From Bacteroidetes bacterium GWF2_38_335 (GTDB lineage Bacteria > Bacteroidota > Bacteroidia > Bacteroidales > GWF2-38-335), in contig MEOH01000016.1 in the NCBI GenBank assembly GCA_001769535.1, positions 62,001-126,000 on the forward strand: a DNA stretch of 64,000 nucleotides, in the 5' to 3' direction. The position numbers and the translations under genes were made by a program. Positions 37,455 through 46,652 of this stretch are shown piece after piece. The notes below the pieces were generated by a model. It saw nothing but the letters and a program-made list of their open reading frames with translations. It did no database searches and had not been told where the DNA came from. Position 1 is the stretch's first letter. Every line of letters begins with the position of its first letter.

Positions 37455-39011
37455 ATGAAAAGAAATCTTCTTTTAGGTCTTATTTTAATTTCAGTTTTGA
37501 CTTTTTCTCAAAATTCTTCCACAGCAAAATTCAAAATTGGAAAAATTCATTTAAAATCAGCTACAAAAGTAATTACAGAGTTTGTTGGCATTGACGGGAC
37601 AGATTTATATATTACACATAAAGATTATCAGGGTTATACATTATCGGATTTTTGTATTGAAAAGAATTTAACATTGTCTGATTCTGTTGTTTCTAAAGAT
37701 ATTAGACTGACAAAAGATGGAATTGGAGGCAACTTTGAATTTGCAACCGTTTTTAATGGTAAAGTTCTGATCTTTTTTACAATAAAGGATAAAAAAAGTG
37801 ATTTAAACCAGCTTTACGTCCAAAGTATTAATAAAGAATCCTTGGTACTAAATCATGATATGAAATTAATAAATACTACAGAACTAATTGGTGATGGTGT
37901 AAATGGCGGAACTTATTTTTCATATATTATTTCACAGGACAAATCAAAAATTGTAATAAAAAGTGCAACTAAACTTTTATCAGAAAAAAAAGGGAATGCA
38001 CATTATACGGCATTAGATAATGAATTAAATATTTTATGGGATAAAGATATTCCTTTACATTATAATGGTTTGTACTTATCTGTCTTTTATGAAACTTTTG
38101 AAAATGACGGCAACTTGTTTTTGGTATCAATTCCAAACAAAACCTTGATAAATAAGAAGGCATACATAGATCCAAATTATAATAACATTATTATTGCAAT
38201 TACTGATAACGGAAAAAAAATCACCCAATTTCCTGTCGGAGTAGATGAATATTTTTTGCCTCATATGTGCCTAGAACCCATTGGAGAGGATAAACTAATT
38301 TGCATCGGTTTTTATTCAGACAAAAACTCCTTTATTGTAAAAGGTTGTTATTCTATAATATTTGACTATTCTAAAAATGAAATTATTTCAAAAGATTTTA
38401 GTGAATTCAAGGGGAATTTCATCAACCGTTTCATTTCAAAAAATACGAATAGAAATTCTATGTATGACGACCTGAAAGGATATAAAGGATTATTATACGA
38501 CTATTTTTTTAGTGATATCACATTTCAGGGAGATAAGGGCATTGTTGTATCTGAACAATTTTATAACGGAGATTCTGAAAAACCTATTCCACAAGGTCTA
38601 TATCATGGTAGTTTAATTGTAATTTCCTTTGATAAAAACGGCAAAATAAACGATCCAATAATAATACCTAAGTACCAAAGTGGAAATTATCAAGTCGGTA
38701 ATTCATATTTAAAATTACATGTAAATAACGAGATATATCTGATTTTTAATGATACCCAAAAAAACAACAATCCTAAGGAAAAGGATAAAATCTACGGATA
38801 CTCAAACACACTTGGGATAGATAAGAATACCGAAACAGTATTAATTAAAATAGATGAAAACTATAATCTTTCCAGAGAAACCTTATTTAATTACGATAAT
38901 ATTGAAACTCTTCTATATCTGCCATTTTCAGAGCAAATAAATGACAATGAAGCATTATTGTATTGCAAAAAATATAGATACTCTAGAATTGTCAGGCTGA
39001 CAATAAAATGA
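37455..39011 (+). CDS. Exported protein of unknown function
   Basis: 518 residues with a clear signal peptide (MKRNLLLGLILISVLTFSQ). The mature part is rich in short beta-strand-like segments separated by polar turns (GKVLIFFTIKDKKSD, GNLFLVSIPNK, KIVIKSATKLL), which could form a propeller, but no repeat is strong enough to name a family and no T9SS sorting domain is visible at the C-terminus. Noticeably richer in A+T than the methyltransferase gene before it. Preceded by its own good promoter. Function not recognised. Confidence 0.75.
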   Translation: MKRNLLLGLILISVLTFSQNSSTAKFKIGKIHLKSATKVITEFVGIDGTDLYITHKDYQGYTLSDFCIEKNLTLSDSVVSKDIRLTKDGIGGNFEFATVFNGKVLIFFTIKDKKSDLNQLYVQSINKESLVLNHDMKLINTTELIGDGVNGGTYFSYIISQDKSKIVIKSATKLLSEKKGNAHYTALDNELNILWDKDIPLHYNGLYLSVFYETFENDGNLFLVSIPNKTLINKKAYIDPNYNNIIIAITDNGKKITQFPVGVDEYFLPHMCLEPIGEDKLICIGFYSDKNSFIVKGCYSIIFDYSKNEIISKDFSEFKGNFINRFISKNTNRNSMYDDLKGYKGLLYDYFFSDITFQGDKGIVVSEQFYNGDSEKPIPQGLYHGSLIVISFDKNGKINDPIIIPKYQSGNYQVGNSYLKLHVNNEIYLIFNDTQKNNNPKEKDKIYGYSNTLGIDKNTETVLIKIDENYNLSRETLFNYDNIETLLYLPFSEQINDNEALLYCKKYRYSRIVRLTIK

Positions 39012-39105
39012 TTAAACAACAATAATTAATCAGCTTGTTAATTTTATTTGGGCGATCATCGGTTTGGAAAGTTTAATGCTTACAAAATATCAGAAAGTAA
39101 ACACC

Positions 39106-39693
39106 CTACAAAACCGGTTTCAAATCAACCTGTTCAGCCCCGAAAGAAACTTTAATTTCGTTTCCGCCGGTTCCCATTAAATGAGCTGTGCCGCATATTT
39201 TCCCTTTGTTTACAGAGGTAATTTCGACTTCACCCGGGTTTTTTATTCCTTCGATATTGTGGTATATGTTGCGGTCACCCACCTGCAGGGTAAAAGCTAC
39301 TTTGTTGTTTTCGCCGTCATAGGTATATTTTCCGGGTTTGAATTCGCCACCCTCGGGTTCAAACAGTCCAATCACCATTTTGACCTGCCCTTTTTTTAGA
39401 TCGCCAAAATCGCTGAACTCACTCAAATCATAATTGGTAAAAATAATACGGTATGACATTCCCACATACAAATTAGAAAAAACGTTTGTAAAACCGGCAT
39501 CAAAATCTTTACCGTCAATTTTCAGAATCTCAACAGAATCGGGGTAATCACACATCTCATAAACCTCTGTGACAGTATCCTTTACCAGAGTATCTTTGGA
39601 TTCTTGTTTTTTCTCCGTTTCCTTTTTTTCATTATTGCATGAAACCATTACAAAAAATGAAAGGGCAGAAATAAAAAATACAAACTTTTTCAT
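39106..39693 (-). CDS. Predicted lipoprotein of unknown function
   Basis: 195 residues from the ATG at 39693, chosen because the lipoprotein signal MKKFVFFISALSFFVMVSC begins there; an upstream in-frame ATG would bury it behind 21 extra residues. Lipidation at Cys19, followed by a charged Lys/Glu spacer. The mature domain is beta-rich (KKGQVKMVIGLFEPEGGEF, NKVAFTLQVGDRNIYHNIEG, CGTAHLMGTGGNEIKVSFGA). No family recognised. It is divergent from the T9SS-sorted gene to its right. Confidence 0.75.
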   Translation of the reverse strand: MKKFVFFISALSFFVMVSCNNEKKETEKKQESKDTLVKDTVTEVYEMCDYPDSVEILKIDGKDFDAGFTNVFSNLYVGMSYRIIFTNYDLSEFSDFGDLKKGQVKMVIGLFEPEGGEFKPGKYTYDGENNKVAFTLQVGDRNIYHNIEGIKNPGEVEITSVNKGKICGTAHLMGTGGNEIKVSFGAEQVDLKPVL

Positions 39694-39822
39694 GGTCTGA
39701 GTTTTTGTTTTTACAAATATATTGAATTCTGTATTGAGATTGAATTTTAGTGACAAAAAAATAAAACTTTATAAATAATGCAACTATTTTTATAATTTAT
39801 TAGTCTATTTAAAAATATTAAA

Positions 39823-41085
39823 ATGTCAGTTAATATGAGAATAATTATTTTTTTGACCATAATTGTTTCCCTTGCAAAACCTATTAAATCATATTCACAA
39901 TGGACAGAAATAAGTTATATTACAACTAAAAACCTTGTTGATGGCTGTTTCATCAACGACTCAACAGCAATTATTATTTCCCAAAATGGTGCGATATTTA
40001 AATCCCACGACAACGGTCATACATGGAATAATATAAAAAATATAAATAGTTTTTTTACTAAAATTTATGCTGCGAGTGAAGACACAATTTTTGCAGGTGG
40101 AATAAATCTCTATAAATCTACAGACCAAGGATTTACATGGAATTTTATTAAATCATTTAACCAACCCATTTCAGATCTTGATTTTTTCAATTCAAAAATA
40201 GGCTATATTATTATTCCCCAATATGATACAATCCCAAGCAGTTGGGGAGAATATGGATATATAGTAAATGATAATTATAAAGCTTTCAAAACGGTAGATT
40301 TTGGATCAAATTGGAATATAGCTTTACATACAGGAGAAAGTAACAACAAAATGCAAATAACTGATTTCGGATCTGCATTTATTTCTTGTGATTATATTGA
40401 GATATTAGCACATGGTTGTGGCCCATGGGTTGACATATCTAAAAGGACATCTGATTTTGGTGAAACATGGAATCTTTCCCTCAGACCAACTCCCAGCCAT
40501 GTCTTTGATTTTATTAATGATAGTATTGGTTATTTTATCAATTGGGGTAGTATTGTAAAAACCGTCATTGGGACTGATGTTCCTATAGTTTTATATGACC
40601 AATTTATTGACTATTCAGTAAAAGATTGCTTTTTTTTGAGTGAAGTATATGGAGTTATTATCAGTGATTATTACATTTTTGAAACCACCACAGGAGGATA
40701 TTCGTTGACAACCAGTTATACTTCAGAGAAAAAGTTAAATCGTGTTTTTTCAAATAAAAAAGGTAACATTATTTGCATTGGTGAAAATGGGTTAATTCTT
40801 ACAAAAAAAGTTGATTTAGACTCATTAACTTATATTAATTTCAATAATGAAATACCTGTTTCAACTGCTTTTCCAAACCCTTTCATCGATTTTGTAAAAT
40901 TTGAAATAGATTTGGCTGGAGAATGTGAAATTTTTGTTTATGATATTCTATCCCAGTTTATATATCAAAATAAATTCATTAGATTTATCACAATTGAAAC
41001 ATCTGATTTTAATAAAGGTGCTTATATTTACATCATAAAAAACAATGGCAAGATTTTGAAAAAAGGAAAAATATTAAAAATATAA
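39823..41085 (+). CDS. BNR/Ycf48-like repeat protein with T9SS sorting domain
   Basis: 420 residues with a signal peptide ending IKSYSQ. Asp-box-type propeller repeats recur: SHDNGHTWNNI, STDQGFTWNFI, TVDFGSNWNIA, TSDFGETWNLS. The C-terminal 75 residues form a type A T9SS sorting domain: AFPNPFIDFVKFEID, CEIFVYDILSQ, FNKGAYIYIIKNNGKILKKG. The protein should cross the outer membrane by type IX secretion and be attached to the cell surface or released. Ligand unknown. A+T-rich like the exported protein at 37.4 kb. Confidence 0.88.
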   Translation: MSVNMRIIIFLTIIVSLAKPIKSYSQWTEISYITTKNLVDGCFINDSTAIIISQNGAIFKSHDNGHTWNNIKNINSFFTKIYAASEDTIFAGGINLYKSTDQGFTWNFIKSFNQPISDLDFFNSKIGYIIIPQYDTIPSSWGEYGYIVNDNYKAFKTVDFGSNWNIALHTGESNNKMQITDFGSAFISCDYIEILAHGCGPWVDISKRTSDFGETWNLSLRPTPSHVFDFINDSIGYFINWGSIVKTVIGTDVPIVLYDQFIDYSVKDCFFLSEVYGVIISDYYIFETTTGGYSLTTSYTSEKKLNRVFSNKKGNIICIGENGLILTKKVDLDSLTYINFNNEIPVSTAFPNPFIDFVKFEIDLAGECEIFVYDILSQFIYQNKFIRFITIETSDFNKGAYIYIIKNNGKILKKGKILKI

Positions 41086-41093
41086 ATTACGCT

Positions 41094-41837
41094 TTGAAAA
41101 AACTCGGCCTAATCGGTTACCCCCTCACCCACTCTTTTTCGGCAAGATATTTTGCCGAAAAGTTTCACAATGAATTTATTGAGGGATGGGATTACCAATT
41201 GTATCCCCTGCTTTCAGTCGACGAGCTGCCTGCCCTTATAAAAGCCAATCCCGGTATATGCGGACTTAATGTTACCATCCCTTATAAAGAGCAGGTAATT
41301 CAGTTTATCCACAAAATGGATAGTACCGCAAAAAAAACCGGAGCGGTCAATACAATTAAAATAAACGGAAACAAACTCACCGGGTACAATACCGATATTA
41401 CCGGTTTTAAAAAATCGCTTACCGAACATCTCAGGAAGCACCATGATTTTGCTATGGTCCTGGGAACCGGGGGCGCAGCAAAAGCAGTCTGTTTTACCCT
41501 TGATGAACTGAAAATTCCGTTTATTTCCGTTTCACGAAAACCCAATGAAAAGAGCATTATTCCTTATGCGCAAGTGGATGATGGTCTGATTGAAAAAGCA
41601 AAATTAATAATCAACACTACACCGTTGGGCATGTTTCCCAATGCTAATTCATGCCCCGATTTACCCTATAGTGCAATTACAAAAAAGCACCTCCTTTTTG
41701 ACCTTGTTTACAATCCACAGGAAACAGTTTTCATGAAAAAAGGTACCGAAAAAGGGGCCGCGGTTGTAAACGGAATGGACATGCTGAAATATCAGGCCGA
41801 AGCAGCATGGAAAATATGGACTACTTCCTGTAGTTAG
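41094..41837 (+). CDS. aroE: Shikimate dehydrogenase
   Basis: 247 residues from a TTG start (no ATG is available; KKLGLIGYPLTHSFSARYF follows directly). It reduces 3-dehydroshikimate with NADPH in the aromatic amino acid pathway. Substrate residues lie in HSFSARY, NVTIPYKE (catalytic Lys) and YNTDITGF (catalytic Asp); the NADP loop is LGTGGAAKAV. The ending GMDMLKYQAEAAWKIW is typical. Shorter than E. coli AroE but normal for Bacteroidota. Overlaps convergently with the DUF1338 gene by 17 bp. Confidence 0.95.
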   Translation: MKKLGLIGYPLTHSFSARYFAEKFHNEFIEGWDYQLYPLLSVDELPALIKANPGICGLNVTIPYKEQVIQFIHKMDSTAKKTGAVNTIKINGNKLTGYNTDITGFKKSLTEHLRKHHDFAMVLGTGGAAKAVCFTLDELKIPFISVSRKPNEKSIIPYAQVDDGLIEKAKLIINTTPLGMFPNANSCPDLPYSAITKKHLLFDLVYNPQETVFMKKGTEKGAAVVNGMDMLKYQAEAAWKIWTTSCS

Positions 41838-42624
41838 TTGATTCGAAGATTTTATCGGCCGAAGCAGCTATAAATCCATTGTATAATTTTCCCGATTTAT
41901 CAGGATAACGACGGGCAAATTCATAATAGCAGGCCGGGACTTCAAATACGCCCTCTTTAAACTCAATTTTCACGATATCAGCCATAATACTTGACTGCTG
42001 CAACAACTGTTCGGGCGTACCTTTAATTTCGCCGCCGCTGCTGTTCATTACAAAACCATTTTTTTTAAGCAAATCATTCAGGTCTTCCAGTCGTTCATAC
42101 TTTTTCATGGAATTTGAAAATACGGTGAAATGGTTGGCCCTGAATCCGTGAACATAAAGCCATGCAGCATATTCCGACTCATCCATCAGTTTTCTGTAAA
42201 CTTCATAGGAAGGTTTTGTCCAGGGGACTCCTGCAAAAATCAAATCACCCGAACCATACAAATGATCAGGAATCTCATTTAGTTTTTCAGTGATTTTTTG
42301 CCTGAGAAAATCGCTGAATTCACTGGTAATTAACTGAGAAATAAATATTTTCGGCGCATCGGGTTCAGACTTAATCTCATAATGTTTTGCAAACAATTTC
42401 TTTTCCTCAAAGCGATAATTTCCGGCTTCCTCATATCCGGCTTCTATGAACTTTTGCGAAAGCACATCAATGTTTATGCGGGGATCGTCGAAGGTCCTGA
42501 ATGCAATATGGTCATTTAAAAAGTTCTCTCCTTCATTTCTGAACAAATTATGAATGGCCTTAGCCGAGGGGTTCTGAGCAGAATAATCTGCCCAAAGCCT
42601 ATCAAATAATTCTTTTTTCTTCAT
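41821..42624 (-). CDS. DUF1338-family protein (2-oxoadipate dioxygenase/decarboxylase-like)
   Basis: 267 residues matching the DUF1338/HglS family, Fe(II) vicinal-oxygen-chelate-like enzymes; characterised members convert 2-oxoadipate to D-2-hydroxyglutarate with O2 in lysine breakdown. Visible features: LNDHIAFRTFDDPRINIDVL with the first metal His, FRANHFTVFSN with a second His, and a Glu in PACYYEFARRYP. Length is that of the short bacterial form. An O2-dependent activity would be unexpected in a strict anaerobe, so the substrate may differ. Convergent with aroE. Confidence 0.82.
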   Translation of the reverse strand: MKKKELFDRLWADYSAQNPSAKAIHNLFRNEGENFLNDHIAFRTFDDPRINIDVLSQKFIEAGYEEAGNYRFEEKKLFAKHYEIKSEPDAPKIFISQLITSEFSDFLRQKITEKLNEIPDHLYGSGDLIFAGVPWTKPSYEVYRKLMDESEYAAWLYVHGFRANHFTVFSNSMKKYERLEDLNDLLKKNGFVMNSSGGEIKGTPEQLLQQSSIMADIVKIEFKEGVFEVPACYYEFARRYPDKSGKLYNGFIAASADKIFESTNYRK

Positions 42625-42857
42625 CTGTTTTTGTTTTCAAAATTACATATTATTTAGAATTATTCCAAATAAAAATAATAAAAAAGCATAATTAATTGAA
42701 ATTCTATTATTTATACCAGTTTTTAATAAGTGTTCAAAAAAGTTGCTTTATAACACCAAAAAAACATCTTTTTAATTTAGAGATTAATAGTGATTTATTA
42801 ATGCATTTATCTAAATTTGGAAAGAACCATATTATTAACTTAAACCACATAACTACA
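42625..42857. other. Intergenic region upstream of pta
   Basis: AT-rich divergent intergenic region between the DUF1338 gene and pta. It carries the pta -7 element at 42812. An open frame running through it from 42696 continues into pta but has no coding character, so it is treated as leader. Confidence 0.6.
42812..42819 (+). promoter_or_regulatory. -7 promoter element of pta
   Basis: TAAATTTG, exact TAnnTTTG, 38 bp before the ATG at 42858. Its position inside the upstream extension of the pta frame argues for the shorter start. Confidence 0.5.
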
Positions 42858-43868
42858 ATGGATTTGATGCAGAAAATCAAGGACAACGCGAAGAAAAATG
42901 TAAGAATCATCACCCTTCCCGAAGGTCCCGAAGAAAGAACATTAAAGGCAGCCGATCAGATTTTAATTGAAGGATTTGCAAAACTCGTTCTCATTGGCGA
43001 CCCCAAAGAAATCATGGAAAATGCCTCAAAATTCGGATTGAAAAATATTGGTTTAGCCACCATAGTTGACCCGAAAAACAACGAGTACAAAGAACGCTAT
43101 ATTAAGCTGATGATGGAAATCCGCAAGTCAAAAGGCCTGACTTACGAAGAAGCATTGAAGCAGATAGAAAATCCATATTATCTTGGTACATTAATGATTA
43201 AAGCAGGCGATGCTCATGGCATGGTTGCAGGAGCCATCTGCTCAACCGGTGACACCATCCGTCCTGCCCTGCAATATATCAAAACAGCTCCCGGAATCAG
43301 TGTTGTATCCGGTGCATTTGTAATGATTGTTAAAGACAAAACCTTTGGCGATGACGGTATTCTTGTATTTGCCGATTGTGCAGTACACCCAAACCCCAAT
43401 GCTGCCGAGCTGGCTCAGATTGCAGTGTGTTCTGCACAAACAGCCAGGTCTATTGCCCAGATTGAGCCCAGAATTGCCATGTTGAGTTTCTCAACCAAAG
43501 GCAGTGCCAAACACGAATTTGTTGACAAAGTAGTTGAAGCCACCCGCATTGCAAAAGAAATGGATCCATCATTGAAAATTGATGGCGAATTTCAGGCCGA
43601 TGCAGCTCTGATTCCATCAATCGGACAGAAAAAAGCTCCGGGTAGCGAAATCGCCGGAAAAGCAAACGTATTGGTATTCCCCGACCTTCAAGCCGGAAAC
43701 ATTGGTTACAAACTCGTTGAACGTCTTGCCGGTGCCGAAGCTGTTGGTCCTGTTCTTCAGGGCATGGCTGCTCCGATCAATGACCTGTCGCGCGGTTGCT
43801 CTGTGAGTGACATAGTCAACCTTGTTGCCATTACAGTTAATCAGGCAGCGGGAATGGATAAAAAATAA
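42858..43868 (+). CDS. pta: Phosphate acetyltransferase
   Basis: 336 residues from the ATG at 42858, the normal length of single-domain Pta; a start at 42696 would add 54 unrelated residues and lie upstream of the promoter. It interconverts acetyl-CoA and acetyl phosphate. Typical motifs: ITLPEGPEERTLKAADQIL, GDAHGMVAGAICSTGDTIRPAL, FADCAVHPNPNAAELAQIA, DGEFQADAALIP, NVLVFPDLQAGNIGYKL. Followed by a strong terminator, and then by ackA, so pta and ackA may be transcribed at different levels. Confidence 0.95.
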   Translation: MDLMQKIKDNAKKNVRIITLPEGPEERTLKAADQILIEGFAKLVLIGDPKEIMENASKFGLKNIGLATIVDPKNNEYKERYIKLMMEIRKSKGLTYEEALKQIENPYYLGTLMIKAGDAHGMVAGAICSTGDTIRPALQYIKTAPGISVVSGAFVMIVKDKTFGDDGILVFADCAVHPNPNAAELAQIAVCSAQTARSIAQIEPRIAMLSFSTKGSAKHEFVDKVVEATRIAKEMDPSLKIDGEFQADAALIPSIGQKKAPGSEIAGKANVLVFPDLQAGNIGYKLVERLAGAEAVGPVLQGMAAPINDLSRGCSVSDIVNLVAITVNQAAGMDKK

Positions 43869-43872
43869 TTTT

Positions 43873-43902
43873 GAAAAGACCTTTTTGGTCTTTTCTTTTT
43901 TT
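43873..43902 (+). terminator. Rho-independent terminator after pta
   Basis: Perfect 9-bp stem GAAAAGACC / GGTCTTTTC with a TTTTT loop and seven further T residues, directly after the pta stop and 87 bp before ackA. Confidence 0.9.
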
Positions 43903-43988
43903 ATCATAGCTAAATTAATACCCATCCCGAAGGTATCGGAAAAACAACTAAACAGATAAACAATAAACAACTAAACAACCATAACCAC

Positions 43989-45221
43989 ATGAAAGTACTC
44001 GTTTTAAATTGCGGAAGTTCGTCAATTAAGTATCAGTTTCTTGAAATGGCAGGCGAACCTATCCTATTAGCCAAAGGATTGCTTGAAAGAATCGGTCTGA
44101 AAGACGGTGAGTTTGCTCATAAAACCTCAGACGGCAAAAAACATCAGGTTGTTGTTGATATTCCCGATCACACATTCGGAATCTCAATTCTTCTTGAAGC
44201 CCTCACAAATAAAGACCATGGAGTAATTACGAGTGTTAAGGAAATAGATGCAGTAGGCCACCGGGTTGTTCATGGCGGTGAAGAATTTACCAAATCAGTG
44301 CTAATCAATGAGCAAATCAAAGCGAAAATTAAAGAATGCATTGAACTGGCTCCTCTTCACAATCCCGCTAATTTAAAAGGCATTGAAGCGATGGAAGCAA
44401 ACGCTCCCGGCATCCCACAGGTTGCAGTTTTCGACACATCCTTCCATCAAACAATGCCTAAACACGCATACATATATGGGCTACCTTACGAATATTACGA
44501 AAAATATAAAGTAAGAAGATATGGGTTTCATGGAACCAGTCATAAATACGTTGCTCAAAGAACAGCTGAATTCCTTGGAAAAGATTATAATAAATTAAAA
44601 ATTATTACCTGTCACCTTGGCAATGGAGCCTCCATCACTGCAGTTAAAAACGGAATATCTGTTGATACATCAATGGGTATGACTCCGGTTGAAGGTCTGC
44701 TTATGGGAACACGCTGTGGAGATACAGGGTTGGGCACATTTCTTTACCTTATTGAAAAGGAAAACATGTGTTACAAAGATGTAAATACACTGATTAATAA
44801 AAAAGGGGGATTGCTTGGGATTTCCGGACTATCACCCGACATGAGAGATTTGAAACAGGCAGCTGATGAAGGACACGAAAGAGCTGCACTTGCCATTGAA
44901 ATCTTTGCTTACCGGGTAAAAAAATACATTGGAGCTTACACAATGGCCATGGGTGGTGTTGATGCAATTGTTTTTACAGGTGGAATCGGAGAAAATGCAA
45001 AATTTATCAGGGAAATGATTTGTTCTGATATGGGATTTATCGGATTGCATTTTGATAAAGATAAAAATAATCAGGTACAGGGTGTTGCAGCAGAAATATC
45101 AACCCCTGCATCAACCGTAAAATGCATTGTTATGCCAACAAACGAAGAATTGGTCATTGCTACCGACACAAAAGAAATTGTTGGTAAAATTGGCGGATGC
45201 GGTTGTGGATGTAAACATTGA
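43989..45221 (+). CDS. ackA: Acetate kinase, first copy
   Basis: 410 residues, full-length AckA of the ASKHA fold, making ATP and acetate from acetyl phosphate. Motifs: VLNCGSSSIKYQFLE, GHRVVHGGEEF, APLHNPANLKGI, FDTSFHQTMP, RRYGFHGTSHKYV, CHLGNGASI, GLLMGTRCGD with the catalytic Arg, FTGGIGENA and PTNEELVIATD. The C-terminus carries an additional tail GKIGGCGCGCKH with four cysteines (counting one in the preceding segment, three in the tail proper) that is absent from the second copy and could bind metal. The second copy follows 169 bp downstream. Confidence 0.95.
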   Translation: MKVLVLNCGSSSIKYQFLEMAGEPILLAKGLLERIGLKDGEFAHKTSDGKKHQVVVDIPDHTFGISILLEALTNKDHGVITSVKEIDAVGHRVVHGGEEFTKSVLINEQIKAKIKECIELAPLHNPANLKGIEAMEANAPGIPQVAVFDTSFHQTMPKHAYIYGLPYEYYEKYKVRRYGFHGTSHKYVAQRTAEFLGKDYNKLKIITCHLGNGASITAVKNGISVDTSMGMTPVEGLLMGTRCGDTGLGTFLYLIEKENMCYKDVNTLINKKGGLLGISGLSPDMRDLKQAADEGHERAALAIEIFAYRVKKYIGAYTMAMGGVDAIVFTGGIGENAKFIREMICSDMGFIGLHFDKDKNNQVQGVAAEISTPASTVKCIVMPTNEELVIATDTKEIVGKIGGCGCGCKH

Positions 45222-45252
45222 TGTATGATGTACACAATTGTGGACGTAACAA

Positions 45253-45280
45253 CTCCCCTCCTTGGAGGGGTTGGGGGAGG
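45253..45280. repeat. Dispersed palindromic G/C-rich repeat
   Basis: CCCCTCC-TT-GGAGGGG palindrome followed by TTGGGGGAGG, located between the two acetate kinase genes. G+C-rich elements of this form are found scattered in Bacteroidota genomes. It is surrounded by short TGTATGATG direct repeats (45228 and 45292 areas). May also act as a transcript-processing or stabilising hairpin. Confidence 0.75.
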
Positions 45281-45390
45281 GTAAACTCTCTTTGTATGAT
45301 GCATGATGTGTTAAATGCAAATTACTGATTACTATCTAGTTAAAAAAAGAAATATTTATTAAAAATTAAAACAATAACAATAAAAATCGG

Positions 45391-46593
45391 ATGAAAATTT
45401 TAGTATTAAATTGTGGAAGTTCATCAATAAAATATCAATTGCTTGATATGAAAGATGAAAGTGTATTGGCTCAGGGAATTGTTGAAAGGGTTGGCTGTAA
45501 ATCAGCAGAGCTCACACATAAAGTTCCAGGCAGGGATAAATATATCCTCGAGCAGGAAATTATGGACCATACCGCCGGTATTGATTTAATCCTCAATAAA
45601 TTGATGGATGCAACCGTTGGTGTTTTAAAAGACAAAAACGAGATCACAGCAGTAGGTCATCGCGTAGTACATGGAGGAGAAACTTTCAGCGGCAGTGTAA
45701 AAATAACCCAGCAGGTCATTGATAAAATGGAAGAATGTGTAGATTTGGCTCCTCTTCACAATCCTGCAAACCTGAAAGGTATTTATGCCATGCAGAAACT
45801 TCTGCCTGATGTTCCCCAATGCGGAACTTTTGATACTGCCTTTCACCAAACCATGCCCGAACATGCTTTCATGTATGCTATTCCTTATGAATTGTATGAT
45901 AAATACAAAATCAGAAGGTATGGTTTCCATGGTGCCAGTCACAAATTTATTTCAGAAACTGCAGCTGAATTTATCGGCAAAAAATACAACGAGGTTAAAA
46001 TCATCACCTGCCACCTTGGCAATGGTGCTTCAATAGCCGCCGTTAAAAACGGAAAATCAGTTGACACATCAATGGGACTTACTCCGGTTGAAGGTCTGAT
46101 CATGGGCACACGCGCCGGCGACTTTGATCTTGGTGCATTATTCTACATCATGGACAAGGAAAAAATGGATGCCAAAGACGCCAACAACATGGTAAATAAA
46201 AAATCAGGCGTTCTTGGAATTTCAGGTGTCGGATCAGATATGAGAGACATTGAAAATGCTGCCTGGAAAGAAAATAACCACCGTGCAAAACTGGCTTTGG
46301 AAATGTATTCCTACCGTGTAAAAAAATACATCGGCTCTTACGCTGCTGCCATGGGCGGTTGCGACATTATTGTTTTTTCTGGTGGTGTGGGTGAAAATGG
46401 TCCCGAAACCAGGGAAGCTATTTGCAGCGGACTTGAGTTTATGGGTGTTGAGTTTAACCCCGAAGCGAATAAAGGATTGCGTGGCAAGCTAACTGATATT
46501 TCCAAACCATCTTCAAAAGTAAAAGTACTTGTAGTACCTACCAATGAAGAACTGGTAATAGCACGCGATGCCATGACCATTATTAATGGATAG
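45391..46593 (+). CDS. Acetate/propionate kinase, second copy
   Basis: 400 residues, complete AckA-family kinase with all active-site motifs: LNCGSSSIKYQLLD, GHRVVHGGETF, APLHNPANLKGI, FDTAFHQTMPEHAF, RRYGFHGASHKFI, GLIMGTRAGDFDLG, FSGGVGENGPETRE and PTNEELVIARD. It differs from the first copy near the catalytic Arg (TRAGDFDLG against TRCGDTGLG) and lacks the Cys-rich tail, so it could prefer another short acyl phosphate such as propionyl phosphate. It lies upstream of ptb-buk, separated by the hairpin at 46605. Confidence 0.93.
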   Translation: MKILVLNCGSSSIKYQLLDMKDESVLAQGIVERVGCKSAELTHKVPGRDKYILEQEIMDHTAGIDLILNKLMDATVGVLKDKNEITAVGHRVVHGGETFSGSVKITQQVIDKMEECVDLAPLHNPANLKGIYAMQKLLPDVPQCGTFDTAFHQTMPEHAFMYAIPYELYDKYKIRRYGFHGASHKFISETAAEFIGKKYNEVKIITCHLGNGASIAAVKNGKSVDTSMGLTPVEGLIMGTRAGDFDLGALFYIMDKEKMDAKDANNMVNKKSGVLGISGVGSDMRDIENAAWKENNHRAKLALEMYSYRVKKYIGSYAAAMGGCDIIVFSGGVGENGPETREAICSGLEFMGVEFNPEANKGLRGKLTDISKPSSKVKVLVVPTNEELVIARDAMTIING

Positions 46594-46604
46594 TAACTGA
46601 TTTC

Positions 46605-46629
46605 AGTGACCGGCTACATACCGGTCACT
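46605..46629 (+). terminator. Stem-loop between second acetate kinase gene and ptb
   Basis: Perfect 9-bp stem AGTGACCGG / CCGGTCACT with a seven-base loop, followed by AT-rich sequence and a run of ten T from about 46640. A terminator or attenuator. Confidence 0.75.
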
Positions 46630-46652
46630 TTAATATTTAATTTTTTTTTTGA

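Noticed and set aside
42696-42857. N-terminal extension of Pta by 54 residues
   Set aside because: Not family-like, and the -7 promoter element at 42812 lies inside it.
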